This document shows positions 41,239 through 50,418 of a stretch of DNA of 64,000 bases, one piece after another. Both the position numbers and the translations under genes were made by a program. How positions within the stretch are numbered: the first letter of the stretch is position 1; the number at the start of each line of letters is the position of its first letter. Source of the stretch: Bacteroidales bacterium UBA6445. GTDB taxonomy: Bacteria > Bacteroidota > Bacteroidia > Bacteroidales > UBA932. The notes beneath the pieces were generated by a model, which did no database searches, was not told where the DNA came from, and worked only from the letters and a program-made list of their open reading frames with translations. The DNA is taken from assembly GCA_002439585.1 (NCBI GenBank), contig DJOF01000021.1:159326-223325 (forward strand). Direction: 5' to 3'.

Positions 41239-42450
41239 ATGATACCTGACCTTAAGATAGAAGACTACGCATATCCTTTGCCGGACGACAAGATTGCCAA
41301 ATATCCTCTTGAGAAAAGAGACGAATCAAAACTCCTTCGGTTTCGTGACGGCAAGATTGACAGTTTTATATTCAAGGAGATCCCCGCACTTCTACCGGAA
41401 AATTCAATAATGGTATTCAATGACACTAAGGTTGTGCCGGCAAGGCTGCATTTTGTCAAAGCTACCGGTGCCAGAATCGAAATCTTCTTCCTTGAGCCAG
41501 TAGACCCTCCCGAATATAATATGGCATTTGCTGCCACTTCTTCATGCGTGTGGAGATGCGTAATCGGCAATGCCAAGAAATGGAAAGACGGAAGTATAGG
41601 CCTGTATGTACCTGATTCTACATCAAAGGCAGCCTCTTTGTCTCTTACTGCCACTCTGTTAGGACGTGAGGGAGAAACAGGACTGGTGCGTTTCTCTTGG
41701 GACGGAGGGCTTACATTCTCTGAAGTGATCGATATCTGCGGAACAGTCCCCATACCACCTTATCTTGGTCGGGATACCGAGGCTGTGGACAAGGAGCGCT
41801 ACCAGACTTTGTACGCAAGGATTCAGGGTTCTGTGGCCGCTCCTACTGCCGGACTTCATTTCTCAAGAGAAGTGCTGGACAGAATACGAGACAGAGGCAT
41901 TGATATTGAGACTGTCTGTCTGCATGTAGGGGCTGGTACATTCTTGCCTGTTAAGGAGTCGGATGTGGCCAGACATCCCATGCACAGGGAGCCGTTCAGT
42001 GTCAGTGCTGATTTTATAAAGGACATACTCTCATCTCACAAGAAAATTGTAGCGGTCGGAACGACTTCTGTCAGGACATTGGAGTCACTCTACTATGCCG
42101 GTGTCTCATGCATAGAGAACGGATGTCCGGCTGACGTAAGACAGTGGGCGCCATACGAACGGGAATATACCTATTCTACAGAGGAAGCGTTGCAGGCCAT
42201 AGTTGACTATCTTGAGCGTACCGGCAGACGCAATCTTGAAGTCGGAACTCGTATCATAATAGTGCCTGGATTCCGTTTTCGCCTGACCGATGTGTTGGTA
42301 ACCAATTTCCATCAGCCGGAAAGTACTCTTATTCTTCTTGTATCAGCCTTTGTAGGAGGTGAATGGAGGAAAATATATGACTATGCTTTGTCACACTCTT
42401 TCAGGTTCTTAAGCTATGGGGACAGCTCTCTGCTGTTCCGCGTGGACTGA
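41239..42450 (+). CDS. queA: S-adenosylmethionine:tRNA ribosyltransferase-isomerase QueA
   Basis: QueA transfers the ribosyl part of SAM onto preQ1 in tRNA to form epoxyqueuosine. The 403-aa protein has LPDDKIAKYPLEKRDESKLL, VFNDTKVVPARLHF, VAAPTAGLHFS, VCLHVGAGTFLPV, VGTTSVRTLESL, and a C-terminal NFHQPESTLILLVSAFVG. It is longer than the E. coli enzyme (about 356 aa), which is usual in Bacteroidota. It has its own promoter and no visible riboswitch. Confidence 0.93.
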   Translation: MIPDLKIEDYAYPLPDDKIAKYPLEKRDESKLLRFRDGKIDSFIFKEIPALLPENSIMVFNDTKVVPARLHFVKATGARIEIFFLEPVDPPEYNMAFAATSSCVWRCVIGNAKKWKDGSIGLYVPDSTSKAASLSLTATLLGREGETGLVRFSWDGGLTFSEVIDICGTVPIPPYLGRDTEAVDKERYQTLYARIQGSVAAPTAGLHFSREVLDRIRDRGIDIETVCLHVGAGTFLPVKESDVARHPMHREPFSVSADFIKDILSSHKKIVAVGTTSVRTLESLYYAGVSCIENGCPADVRQWAPYEREYTYSTEEALQAIVDYLERTGRRNLEVGTRIIIVPGFRFRLTDVLVTNFHQPESTLILLVSAFVGGEWRKIYDYALSHSFRFLSYGDSSLLFRVD

Positions 42451-42454
42451 ATAT

Positions 42455-42486
42455 TTTGGTTGTCTTGAGTTTTTGTAGTAGTTTTG
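42455..42486 (+). promoter_or_regulatory. Consensus promoter of the acyltransferase gene
   Basis: TTTG (42455-42458), a 20-nt spacer and TAGTTTTG (42479-42486), 21 nt before the start codon. Confidence 0.65.
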
Positions 42487-42507
42487 CGCATATAATGCTT
42501 AACGGAT

Positions 42508-43659
42508 ATGAATGAAGATAGGAATGAGTTCGACAGCATAAGCCCGTATTCAGACGCGGAAGCTGTAGAAGCATTAGGCAAACTGGCTGATCACCCTGCC
42601 GTACAGGAGGTATCCAAATATATATTCCCGGACAAGAATCCCGAGTTTCTAAGGGATATGCTGAGGCGCGTTAAGAGCATCGATGAATTCCAAACCCTTA
42701 TAATGAACAAGGCTGTGGAATGGGTACTTGCCACGACAGCACACAATTTCTCATATGACGGCATAGCAAACGTAAAGAAGATACATGGCAAGTTTCTCGC
42801 TATGTCCAACCACAGGGATATAATTCTGGATCCCGCAATTACCGAACTAGTGTTTTACCGCAACGGTATCCCGATGACAGAGATAGCTGTAGGAAGCAAT
42901 CTTCTTTCCAACAAATATGTAGAGTACCTCATTCGTTCAAACAGAATGATCAAGGTCATAAGGGGCATAAATGCGAGAGCTCTATACCTTTCGTCTCAGG
43001 TCCTGTCCCGCTATATAAGGGATTGCATAACATCGGGGAGAAGTTCGATATGGATAGCCCAGCGTGAAGGACGCGCCAAGGATGGGATTGACACTACGGA
43101 GCAAGGACTTCTCAAAATGCTCGATATGAGCGGGACAAAGGATTTCACATCCAATTTTGAAGAGCTCAATATTCTTCCGCTCAGTATATCCTACGAATAT
43201 GAACCTTGTGACATACTCAAGGCAAGAGAACTTCTCATCTCAAAAACCCAGAAATATGTCAAGGGATCGCGAGAGGATCTCATAAGCATAATGACTGGCA
43301 TCAAGCAGCAGAAAGGCGATATCCATCTCAATATCGGAGAGCCGCTGACACATGAGGAGATACTTGAAGCATCATACTGCAACAAGAATGACAAATATCA
43401 GGCAATACGACATGCCGTTGATGTAAGGATAATCGATGGTTACAAGTTATGGAAGACCAACTACATCGCCTACGATATGGTCAACCACTCATACAAATAC
43501 AGTGGCTACTACAGTACTGAGGATGTAAGTATGTTCACAGACTACGTTGAGCATCAACTGGACAAGGTAGAGAAGAGTTTGTGCCGTGCAGATCTTAGGG
43601 ATATTTTCCTACGGATCTACAGCAATCCTGTACTTTCAAAGGAGACACTCAACTCTTGA
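42508..43659 (+). CDS. PlsC-like acyltransferase
   Basis: The 383-aa protein shows a glycerol-3-phosphate acyltransferase-type core. The HX4D motif appears as SNHRDIILDP (about 97-106), and a later EGRAKDG (in WIAQREGRAKDGID) matches the acceptor-binding EGxR block in altered form. Its flanks (about 1-75 and 290-383) are longer than in short PlsC enzymes. A role in phospholipid or other acyl-lipid synthesis is likely; the substrate is unknown. The stop overlaps the convergent mscS gene by 11 bp. Confidence 0.72.
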   Translation: MNEDRNEFDSISPYSDAEAVEALGKLADHPAVQEVSKYIFPDKNPEFLRDMLRRVKSIDEFQTLIMNKAVEWVLATTAHNFSYDGIANVKKIHGKFLAMSNHRDIILDPAITELVFYRNGIPMTEIAVGSNLLSNKYVEYLIRSNRMIKVIRGINARALYLSSQVLSRYIRDCITSGRSSIWIAQREGRAKDGIDTTEQGLLKMLDMSGTKDFTSNFEELNILPLSISYEYEPCDILKARELLISKTQKYVKGSREDLISIMTGIKQQKGDIHLNIGEPLTHEEILEASYCNKNDKYQAIRHAVDVRIIDGYKLWKTNYIAYDMVNHSYKYSGYYSTEDVSMFTDYVEHQLDKVEKSLCRADLRDIFLRIYSNPVLSKETLNS

Positions 43660-44572
43660 TATGTACATCCATCTGCGGGAACGGGAATTGAATCCCGTTC
43701 TTGGGCAATTCTGTAAATATGGCCTCATTCATGTCATATAGGACATCCCAATAGTCCTTTGACAATACCCAGGCTCTCATCACATATTCAACGTAACTGT
43801 CTTTCAGCGAATTAATAGAGACAAATGGCTCTGAAGCACCTTCAGTGGAGCTATCAAGGATTCTCTTGTCTTTTTTCATAAGGGCCAACATGACTTCTTT
43901 TGCCTTGGCATTGTCGGTACTGTAGTCAACAGTAACATACCATTCAAGGCGATGTAGCTTGTCAGAGAAAAAATTCTTGATATTTCCGTTCGAGAGAGCT
44001 CCATTGGGGAGTATTATGATATGATTGCTGAACGTCCTAAGCTTCGTGCTTACTATGTTCATCTCTGTGACAATCCCCGAATAACCTAAAGCTTCAATAT
44101 AGTCTCCTGTCTTGAACGGCTTGAACATCAGCAACATGATACCTCCTGCAAAATTCTGGACAGTCCCACTGAGAGCCATTCCGATAGCCATACCTCCTGC
44201 TGCCAGCAGGGCAGCTATTGAAGTCGTGTTGACTCCGAGTGTACTGATAGTTATGACAACAAGCAGGATAGTGAGCGAAATGGTGGTAAGGCTCGTTATG
44301 AATGTGGCAAGAGTTTTCTCCGTCTTCTTCCGCTCATATAACTTTCCGAGGAAGTGCTTTACTCGGCGTATCAGCCATGCTCCTACCGAATAGATTATAA
44401 GAGCGGCCACAATCTTGAGACCGAAATCAATCCCATCCCGGATAATCTCTTGTAGAACCTTGTCAGGGTCGCTGACTAATTGGTCACCGATGGTGCTCAA
44501 TTTGGTCTTTACGGAGTCCGCATAATTGAACTTTGCGGAATCCGCAAGGCCTGTAATATTTGAAAGTGGCAT
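43649..44572 (-). CDS. mscS: Small-conductance mechanosensitive channel (MscS family)
   Basis: The 307-aa protein has an N-terminal amphipathic region, three membrane helices (about 48-68, 88-110, 113-140), and the pore-lining TM3 motif AALLAAGGMAIGMALSGTVQNFAGGIMLL. The soluble beta domain follows with FKTGDYIEALGYSGIVTEMNI and ILPNGALSNGNIKNF. It opens under membrane tension to release solutes during hypo-osmotic shock. Its 3' end overlaps the acyltransferase gene. Confidence 0.92.
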   Translation of the reverse strand: MPLSNITGLADSAKFNYADSVKTKLSTIGDQLVSDPDKVLQEIIRDGIDFGLKIVAALIIYSVGAWLIRRVKHFLGKLYERKKTEKTLATFITSLTTISLTILLVVITISTLGVNTTSIAALLAAGGMAIGMALSGTVQNFAGGIMLLMFKPFKTGDYIEALGYSGIVTEMNIVSTKLRTFSNHIIILPNGALSNGNIKNFFSDKLHRLEWYVTVDYSTDNAKAKEVMLALMKKDKRILDSSTEGASEPFVSINSLKDSYVEYVMRAWVLSKDYWDVLYDMNEAIFTELPKNGIQFPFPQMDVHIKS

Positions 44573-44626
44573 TTAGTAAGGAGTTCTGTGTACTCGAAAG
44601 TTCTATGTGCTACTTCTGAGTCTCGC

Positions 44627-45907
44627 TTAATAAAGCTTGTCGACTTCTGCTATTATCTCTTCTGCCGGCTTATCTGGGCTGATGACAAGGTCGGGCTCTT
44701 TCATGATGAAGCCTTTCCTGGTGGAGTTAAGCACTCCGCCACCGGTAACATTAAGCATGACAGTCTCTTTCGGATCTACTTGACCACTGTCAAGAGCCTG
44801 CTTGAGAGAGGCGACTGCGCATGCGGATGCAGGGAAAATATCGTATCCTTCTACGCCCATATAGCGTATAAGCCAGTATACAATATCTTCGTTGGATACC
44901 TTGAACATGTCTCCTCCTGACTTTTCAAGTACATCGAACAAGCCTCCCGCTATGCTGTAAGGAGGTTTCCTGTTGGAGAGAACCTTTGCAAGTATGAGTT
45001 CGGCCTTTGACCTCGATTCTTCAGGAGAAATCGGAAGAAGGGAACGGCTGTGCGCCTTCCATGAATCATACATTATTGTAAAAGGAGCATTCTGGCTGGC
45101 ATATATACGCATGTTGTTCTTGCCGAATCTTCCGTCTGCGGCAAGCCTTTCCGCATTTTCCCATGCGGCTATGGCTCCGGTACCGCTTCCTACAGCCTGG
45201 AAATAGGCGTCAGGTATACGTCCTATAGTCTCTACCGCAGAGAGTACTGTAGTACCCATTCCGTCGCGCCTGGCAATATTCTTGGCTCCTCCTTCGGCAA
45301 GATACCTCGGATCTGTACAGAGTTTCTCTCCCAAGGCTATTGCGTCATAATAATCTGTTCCTGAAGGCGTCGCAATGACTTTAACACAAGAAGAAAGTCC
45401 CTTCCTGAACCAAAGATCGCTTATATTGTCAAGAGGAATGCAGATTACTATAGGTATATTGTTGTCTGAACATACTTTGGCAAATGCCCTTGCAGTATTG
45501 CCGGCAGACTGCACAACAAGAATCTTCCTGTCGGACTTGGGCAGTCTTGCGCACACTGAATAAGCCTCCGTCTCCTTGAAAGAGCATGTCTCCATCTTGG
45601 CTCCGATACGAGGGCAATATCCGGAAAATGTTATGTAGAGATTCTCCATTCCCATCATGGCCGCAAGCGCCTTGCTCTTGTATGTGACAGGAATATGGGA
45701 ATGCCTTAGCGTCCTTTTGATAGGAAGCCAGTCTGCATATCTGTACAGTCCTTTTAGATCGTCTCTTGGTGTAAATTTCTTATTCTCGTATATCGCTCTC
45801 ACAAGAGAGGGAGTTGGTGATTCACTATCAGCGAGTGTCCAGCCTTCGTCATCGAATTCCCGACCGGTCGCCACATTTACAAGTCTATACTTGGTTGGAT
45901 TGAACAT
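44627..45907 (-). CDS. Cysteate synthase-like PLP enzyme (threonine synthase fold)
   Basis: The 426-aa fold-type II PLP enzyme has its PLP lysine at K111 (ETCSFKETEAY), the phosphate-binding SAGNTARAF, EGGAKNIARRDGMGTT, YFQAVGSGTGAIAAWE, and SNRKPPYSIAGGLFD. From memory these blocks match the archaeal cysteate synthase of the coenzyme M pathway much better than ordinary threonine synthase, and similar proteins occur in Bacteroidota. The likely reaction is phosphoserine plus sulfite to cysteate. In this phylum cysteate can feed sulfonolipid (capnine) synthesis; that use is inferred. It has its own promoter. Confidence 0.72.
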   Translation of the reverse strand: MFNPTKYRLVNVATGREFDDEGWTLADSESPTPSLVRAIYENKKFTPRDDLKGLYRYADWLPIKRTLRHSHIPVTYKSKALAAMMGMENLYITFSGYCPRIGAKMETCSFKETEAYSVCARLPKSDRKILVVQSAGNTARAFAKVCSDNNIPIVICIPLDNISDLWFRKGLSSCVKVIATPSGTDYYDAIALGEKLCTDPRYLAEGGAKNIARRDGMGTTVLSAVETIGRIPDAYFQAVGSGTGAIAAWENAERLAADGRFGKNNMRIYASQNAPFTIMYDSWKAHSRSLLPISPEESRSKAELILAKVLSNRKPPYSIAGGLFDVLEKSGGDMFKVSNEDIVYWLIRYMGVEGYDIFPASACAVASLKQALDSGQVDPKETVMLNVTGGGVLNSTRKGFIMKEPDLVISPDKPAEEIIAEVDKLY

Positions 45908-45926
45908 CTGTTTAGATTTTATGATG

Positions 45927-45960
45927 CAAATTTAGCTATTTTTTCTGGTAAGGGTACAAA
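45927..45960 (-). promoter_or_regulatory. Promoter of the cysteate synthase-like gene
   Basis: On the minus strand, TTTG (45960-45957), a 22-nt spacer and TAAATTTG (45934-45927), 20 nt before the start codon. It overlaps the end of rlmD. Confidence 0.65.
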
Positions 45961-47344
45961 CATTTTCCACGTGCATGGTGTGGGGAAACATATCAACAGG
46001 CTGCACGGCCATTATATTGTAGGAAGGTGCAAGCATGGCCAAATCTCTGGCTTGAGACGCAGGATTGCAACTTACATACACAATCCTTTCCGGAGCAGCT
46101 TCGAGAATCACTTTTACCACATCCGGATGCATTCCTGCGCGCGGGGGATCAATTATCATCACATCTGGTCGTCCGTGCGCTGCGATGAAATCTGGAGTAA
46201 GCACGTCTTTCATGTCTCCTGCAAAAAACTCGCAATTGGAAATACCGTTGACTGAGGCATTTGTCTTGGCATCCTCTATTGCCTCGCTGACATACTCGAT
46301 GCCGATTACCTTGTCCGCCTTGCCGGAAACGAACTGGGCTATAGTTCCAGTTCCAGTATACAGATCATAGACAGTTTCCCAGCCTGTTAGATTGGCTGCA
46401 TCTCGTGCCACTTCATAAAGTCTCTTGGCCTGAGCAGAATTGGTCTGGTAGAATGACTTGGGACCAATCTTAAAGCGAAGCCCGTCCATTTCCTCCCATA
46501 TAGCTTCTTCTCCGTAGTAGAGCTGGCATTCAAGGTCTGATATGGAGTCATTCAACTTGCCGTTGATCACATAATAGATGGAAACAATCTCCTTGAAAGC
46601 TTTCTGCACTGCATCAAGAATTTTCCCGATCCTTTCCATATCAGGGGCGGAGAATACAACTGTGAGCATGACTTCACCTGCTGAGTTGTTCCGTATGACC
46701 ATGTTGCGCAAGAAACCTGTATTTTCCCTTATATTGTAAAATTCGTAATTGTTGTCAAGGGCAAATTTCTTGATAAACAGGCGAATATCGTTGGATGCTC
46801 CTCCCTGAAGATAACAGTGCCTGATGTCAAGGACTTTGTCGAAAAACCGTCCGACATGGAATCCCAATCCGCAGCGCTCTTTATCCGTAAGGCTTTCGGG
46901 ATCTTCGTTGTCATATATCCATCTCTTGGATGAGAAAGTGAACTCTAGTTTGTTCCTGTAATATACCGTATTTTCAGACGGAAGGATAGGGGAGATCTCC
47001 GGTATGTCAAGATGCCCGATACGGACAAGTTGGTCATAGACCTGCTGCTGCTTCGCTTGAAGCTGCATAGGGTAGGGTAAAGGCTGCCATTTGCATCCTC
47101 CGCAAAGTCCGAAGTGCTCGCAAAAAGGCTCAAGTCTGTCGGGGGAAGGTTTCACAATGGATATAATGAAGCCTTCCATATAGTTTTTCTTTTTCTTGGT
47201 GACTTTTACATTCACTATGTCCCCAGGAACGGCAAACTCAACGAAGACTACGGCACCGTCTACATGTCCAATAGCCTTGCCCTCTGCTGCCACTGATTCT
47301 ATCAGTACGTTCTCCAGTATGATATCTGTCTTTTTCTTTCGCAT
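45932..47344 (-). CDS. rlmD: 23S rRNA (uracil-C5) methyltransferase, RlmD/RumA family
   Basis: The 470-aa protein has an N-terminal TRAM domain (KTDIILENVLIESVAAEGKA to about 65) and a [4Fe-4S] site with C75, C81 and C84 (CEHFGLCGGC) plus a later Cys. The SAM domain contains VYDLYTGTGTIAQFV, IIDPPRAGMHPDV and the catalytic VSCNPAS. The family forms m5U in 23S rRNA (U1939 or U747) or related RNA; the exact site is uncertain. It lies 10 nt after the Na/Pi transporter stop. Confidence 0.9.
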   Translation of the reverse strand: MRKKKTDIILENVLIESVAAEGKAIGHVDGAVVFVEFAVPGDIVNVKVTKKKKNYMEGFIISIVKPSPDRLEPFCEHFGLCGGCKWQPLPYPMQLQAKQQQVYDQLVRIGHLDIPEISPILPSENTVYYRNKLEFTFSSKRWIYDNEDPESLTDKERCGLGFHVGRFFDKVLDIRHCYLQGGASNDIRLFIKKFALDNNYEFYNIRENTGFLRNMVIRNNSAGEVMLTVVFSAPDMERIGKILDAVQKAFKEIVSIYYVINGKLNDSISDLECQLYYGEEAIWEEMDGLRFKIGPKSFYQTNSAQAKRLYEVARDAANLTGWETVYDLYTGTGTIAQFVSGKADKVIGIEYVSEAIEDAKTNASVNGISNCEFFAGDMKDVLTPDFIAAHGRPDVMIIDPPRAGMHPDVVKVILEAAPERIVYVSCNPASQARDLAMLAPSYNIMAVQPVDMFPHTMHVENVCTLTRKNS

Positions 47345-47354
47345 ATCTTGTGTG

Positions 47355-49013
47355 TCAGGAATTGCTCCGCACTATTGCCTGGGATATGTTTATCATGAAG
47401 TCTCCCATGGATTCGAGTTCAGAGATAATATCGAGAAAATAGTTAAGTGACTGATAGTTGCCAGTCTGTTTGCCGATGCGGCCCATGCAGTCTTCACGCA
47501 ATGAGTTGCGCATGTCATTTATTTCATCCTCTGCATTATAGGCATTGCTTATGTCGGTTACTTTAGAATCAGATGCCTTGCGTAGGTTGTCAACCATCAC
47601 TGAATATGCAGCGTCGACCTTGTCTATCAGCTTGTTCAGACGCTCAAGATCAGAACTATCGAACTTGTGGTTGTGTGCATGTTCCCTTTCCATGATTCTG
47701 CTGATATTTTCCCCACTATCTCCGAGACTCTCCATCTCACCTATGATTCTGTAGAGAACCTTGATTTTCTCAGCATCTTCCTCACTTATGGATTCCATGG
47801 ATACTTTGTTAAGAAAACCGGCTATCTTGTATTCCATCTTGTCGGACAGCTCTTCAAGTTCTACTAGTTTCATTTTCTGTACCTCGAATTTGTCATGATC
47901 TGTCTCGTTGATAGCATTCCTTATATATCCGAATCCATCGTACATGATCGTGGCGAAATGAACTACCTCCTTGAATGCCTGTGATATCGCTATCGAAGGG
48001 GTACCGAAATTTCCGGAAGAGATATAGATAAGACTGCTATCTTCTGCATTGTTAGATCTTTTGACTGCTATTGTAACCAGCCTCTCAAGTGGTCCTGAGA
48101 ACCATACCAAAATACAAGTGTTGAACAGATTGAACAGGGTGTGGAACATTGCCACAGACAGGACTCCGTCATTGGGCCATGCTGCCGGAAACAGAATTTC
48201 CGTCAATGAGATGAAAGGATGGAAGAAAAAGAAAGCTATGACAACTCCGCCAATATTGAAGAAAGTATGCACCAAGGCAGCTCTTCTGGCTGATAGGGTA
48301 GCATCGCTTGCAGCGAAATTGGCAGAAAATGTAGTCCCGATATTCTCTCCGAGAACCATAGCAGCTGCCATTGGAAATGTGATCCAACTGCATGAAAGCA
48401 TTATCATGGTTACAGCAATAGCCCCAGTAGATTGGAAGAAGAATGCAAGTACACAACCTGTCACAATATAGAAGGCTATGGACGAGTATTCATGAGCTCC
48501 AAGCCCAGACAGAAAGGATTCAAGAGCGGGAAAGCCAGGGGCGTTGAAAAATTTCATCATGTACCCGAGCCCCAAGAACAGGATAGAGAATCCAAGAATT
48601 ATTTCGCCAATAGTCTTTTTCCTCTGTCCTTTTAACATCAAGAAGACGAAGCCTAAAGCTATGAAAGGATATATATATGATGTAATGCCGAGGCAGAAGC
48701 CGCAAAGTGCTATTATCCAAGCAGTAAGAGAGGCTCCTATGTTTACGCCCATTATCATCTGGATTGCATTTCTCAACTTCAAGGCACCCGCATTCACAAA
48801 GCTTACAATCATTACAGTAGCCGCACTTGAAGACTCGGTAATCGCGCTTATGCCTATTCCTGAGAGTATCCTGTTGACGCTGCTGTGGCACATCCAAGGT
48901 AGAAGAGTCTTGAACTTGTCACTGCAGAGTTTGAGCAATCCACCACTCAGAAGATTGAGCCCGTACATGAATAAACCCAAAGCTCCCAATAGGGTGAGGA
49001 CTTGAAGTATCAT
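47355..49013 (-). CDS. Na/Pi cotransporter family protein with PhoU-like domain
   Basis: The 552-aa protein has a membrane half (residues 1-310) with the two repeated PNaS motifs: GISAITESSSAATVMIVSFVNAG with GVNIGASLTAWI, and FFQSTGAIAVTMIML with GENIGTTFSANF. The soluble C-terminal half (about 340-552) is a PhoU-like helical bundle. It probably takes up phosphate with sodium, or a related anion. It leads a two-gene unit with rlmD. The 124-bp gap upstream is AT-rich without a clear consensus promoter. Confidence 0.88.
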   Translation of the reverse strand: MILQVLTLLGALGLFMYGLNLLSGGLLKLCSDKFKTLLPWMCHSSVNRILSGIGISAITESSSAATVMIVSFVNAGALKLRNAIQMIMGVNIGASLTAWIIALCGFCLGITSYIYPFIALGFVFLMLKGQRKKTIGEIILGFSILFLGLGYMMKFFNAPGFPALESFLSGLGAHEYSSIAFYIVTGCVLAFFFQSTGAIAVTMIMLSCSWITFPMAAAMVLGENIGTTFSANFAASDATLSARRAALVHTFFNIGGVVIAFFFFHPFISLTEILFPAAWPNDGVLSVAMFHTLFNLFNTCILVWFSGPLERLVTIAVKRSNNAEDSSLIYISSGNFGTPSIAISQAFKEVVHFATIMYDGFGYIRNAINETDHDKFEVQKMKLVELEELSDKMEYKIAGFLNKVSMESISEEDAEKIKVLYRIIGEMESLGDSGENISRIMEREHAHNHKFDSSDLERLNKLIDKVDAAYSVMVDNLRKASDSKVTDISNAYNAEDEINDMRNSLREDCMGRIGKQTGNYQSLNYFLDIISELESMGDFMINISQAIVRSNS

Positions 49014-49137
49014 ACTAACTTAACATAATATAAATTGTGTAACTACTTACAATTTCGTATGTAACACATATATAATCTTCATGTGCCATATCTAGTTTCG
49101 AGTGGCAAGCCTCAACATACCAACATATTCAATATCC

Positions 49138-50292
49138 TTAATCCGTGAGGATATCATCAACGAATTTCTTTACATCGACTTTTTCCGTGCAGAATGCCTG
49201 AGTGAATGGCATACCGCATGACACCACTTTGAGCCCGCCGGCACTGGCGATCTCGTTCATTAACTTTACAGAACCGCCAACCCAAGTATAAGATCCGAAT
49301 GATGCAAACTTATGGTTGCGTACGAGCCTTGCGACAACTCCATATAACACATGCCTTACTGCGGGAAATATATCGTTGTTGTAAGTAGGTGCACCGCATA
49401 CAAGGGTATCATACTCGAATACATCCTTATATATATAAGATGGATCTTCCGTGACTGCATCGTGCATCACGCATTTTACCCCACGGTTCATACACTCCTC
49501 GTAAATGGCGCGTGCAGCCTTCTCTGTATTGCCGTACATGGAACCGTATACTATGCAGACGCCCTTCTCGGTTTCGTATTTGCTCATTTTGTCATACAGC
49601 CCGACTACCTCTCCTATTTGCTTCTCCCAGATCGGTCCGTGCGTGCTGCAGATCCTCGAAATCTGAGTTGTTGAGAGTTTCTTGAGGGCGGCCTGTACTG
49701 TCTGCCCGTATTTTCCTACTATAGAAGAATAATACCGTATCATCTCATCCCTAAATTCGAAGAATCTGTCGAAATGATCTCCTTCCACGGCCCCGAAGCA
49801 TCCGAAAGCATCACCGGCAAATAAGGTTTCTTCTTCCTTAAGGTATGTCATCATCGTCTCAGGCCAATGTACCATCGGGGTCATCCGGAATACAAGAGTC
49901 GCATTCCCAAGTGAAAGTTCGTCGCCCTCCTTTATGACCATTATATCGTTTGTTATGCCTTGAAAACCGGCTATCATAGGTACTGCCTTGGCGTTTGTAA
50001 CTATGGTAATGCTAGGATATTCCTTGCGTATAAGAGACATTAGAGCGGAGTGGTCCGGCTCCATGTGATTGACAACGAGATAATCAATCTGCCTATCCCC
50101 TATCTCGTCCTTTATATTGTGCATGAATTCCTCACCGAATGAGGCTGCTGCAGTGTCAATGAGGGCTATCTTGTCACCAATTACCAGATAGGAATTGTAT
50201 GCAACTCCGAATGGAAGAGGCCACTGGTTCTCAAACAGATGCTTACGCAAATCATTGACCCCTACGTACCTTACGCGTTCGGATATCTTCAT
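49138..50292 (-). CDS. fprA: FprA-type flavodiiron protein (A-type flavoprotein)
   Basis: The 384-aa protein has a metallo-beta-lactamase-like diiron domain with the motif HMEPDHSA (H-x-E-x-D-H), TPMVHWPETMMTY and GDAFGCFG. A flavodoxin domain follows (about 250-384) with VYGSMYGNTEKAARAI and GAPTYNNDIFPAV. Such proteins reduce oxygen to water, or nitric oxide to nitrous oxide, in anaerobes. It is transcribed alone, with TATCTTTG at 50325-50332. The nearby hairpin belongs to the gene upstream. Confidence 0.92.
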   Translation of the reverse strand: MKISERVRYVGVNDLRKHLFENQWPLPFGVAYNSYLVIGDKIALIDTAAASFGEEFMHNIKDEIGDRQIDYLVVNHMEPDHSALMSLIRKEYPSITIVTNAKAVPMIAGFQGITNDIMVIKEGDELSLGNATLVFRMTPMVHWPETMMTYLKEEETLFAGDAFGCFGAVEGDHFDRFFEFRDEMIRYYSSIVGKYGQTVQAALKKLSTTQISRICSTHGPIWEKQIGEVVGLYDKMSKYETEKGVCIVYGSMYGNTEKAARAIYEECMNRGVKCVMHDAVTEDPSYIYKDVFEYDTLVCGAPTYNNDIFPAVRHVLYGVVARLVRNHKFASFGSYTWVGGSVKLMNEIASAGGLKVVSCGMPFTQAFCTEKVDVKKFVDDILTD

Positions 50293-50324
50293 AATCGAGT
50301 ATTTTTATATAATTATACAATTTG

Positions 50325-50332
50325 CAAAGATA
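50325..50332 (-). promoter_or_regulatory. -7 box of fprA
   Basis: TATCTTTG on the minus strand, 32 nt before the start codon. Confidence 0.45.
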
Positions 50333-50348
50333 CTAAGAATTGCCGATT

Positions 50349-50371
50349 CTACAGCCTTAAAAGCTCTGTAG
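50349..50371 (-). terminator. Hairpin after the pyk-barrel protein unit
   Basis: CTACAG and CTGTAG pair around an 11-nt loop, about 44 nt after the last stop of the minus-strand unit. There is no T-tract, so termination is tentative. Confidence 0.35.
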
Positions 50372-50396
50372 TCGCAGGAAATCCGCGTAATACTGT

Positions 50397-50418
50397 TCAT
50401 TTCAACACAGCTTCTTAG
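50397..50418. repeat. Solitary repeat end overlapping a stop codon
   Basis: TCATTTCAACACAGCTTCTTAG matches the right end of repeat copy B (23304-23325) at 20 of 22 positions. Its TTA supplies the stop codon of the minus-strand envelope protein gene at 50415. Confidence 0.55.

Noticed and set aside
44627..45907. Plain threonine synthase (thrC) annotation
   Set aside because: The fold is shared, but the motif set fits cysteate synthase better, so a thrC symbol was not given.
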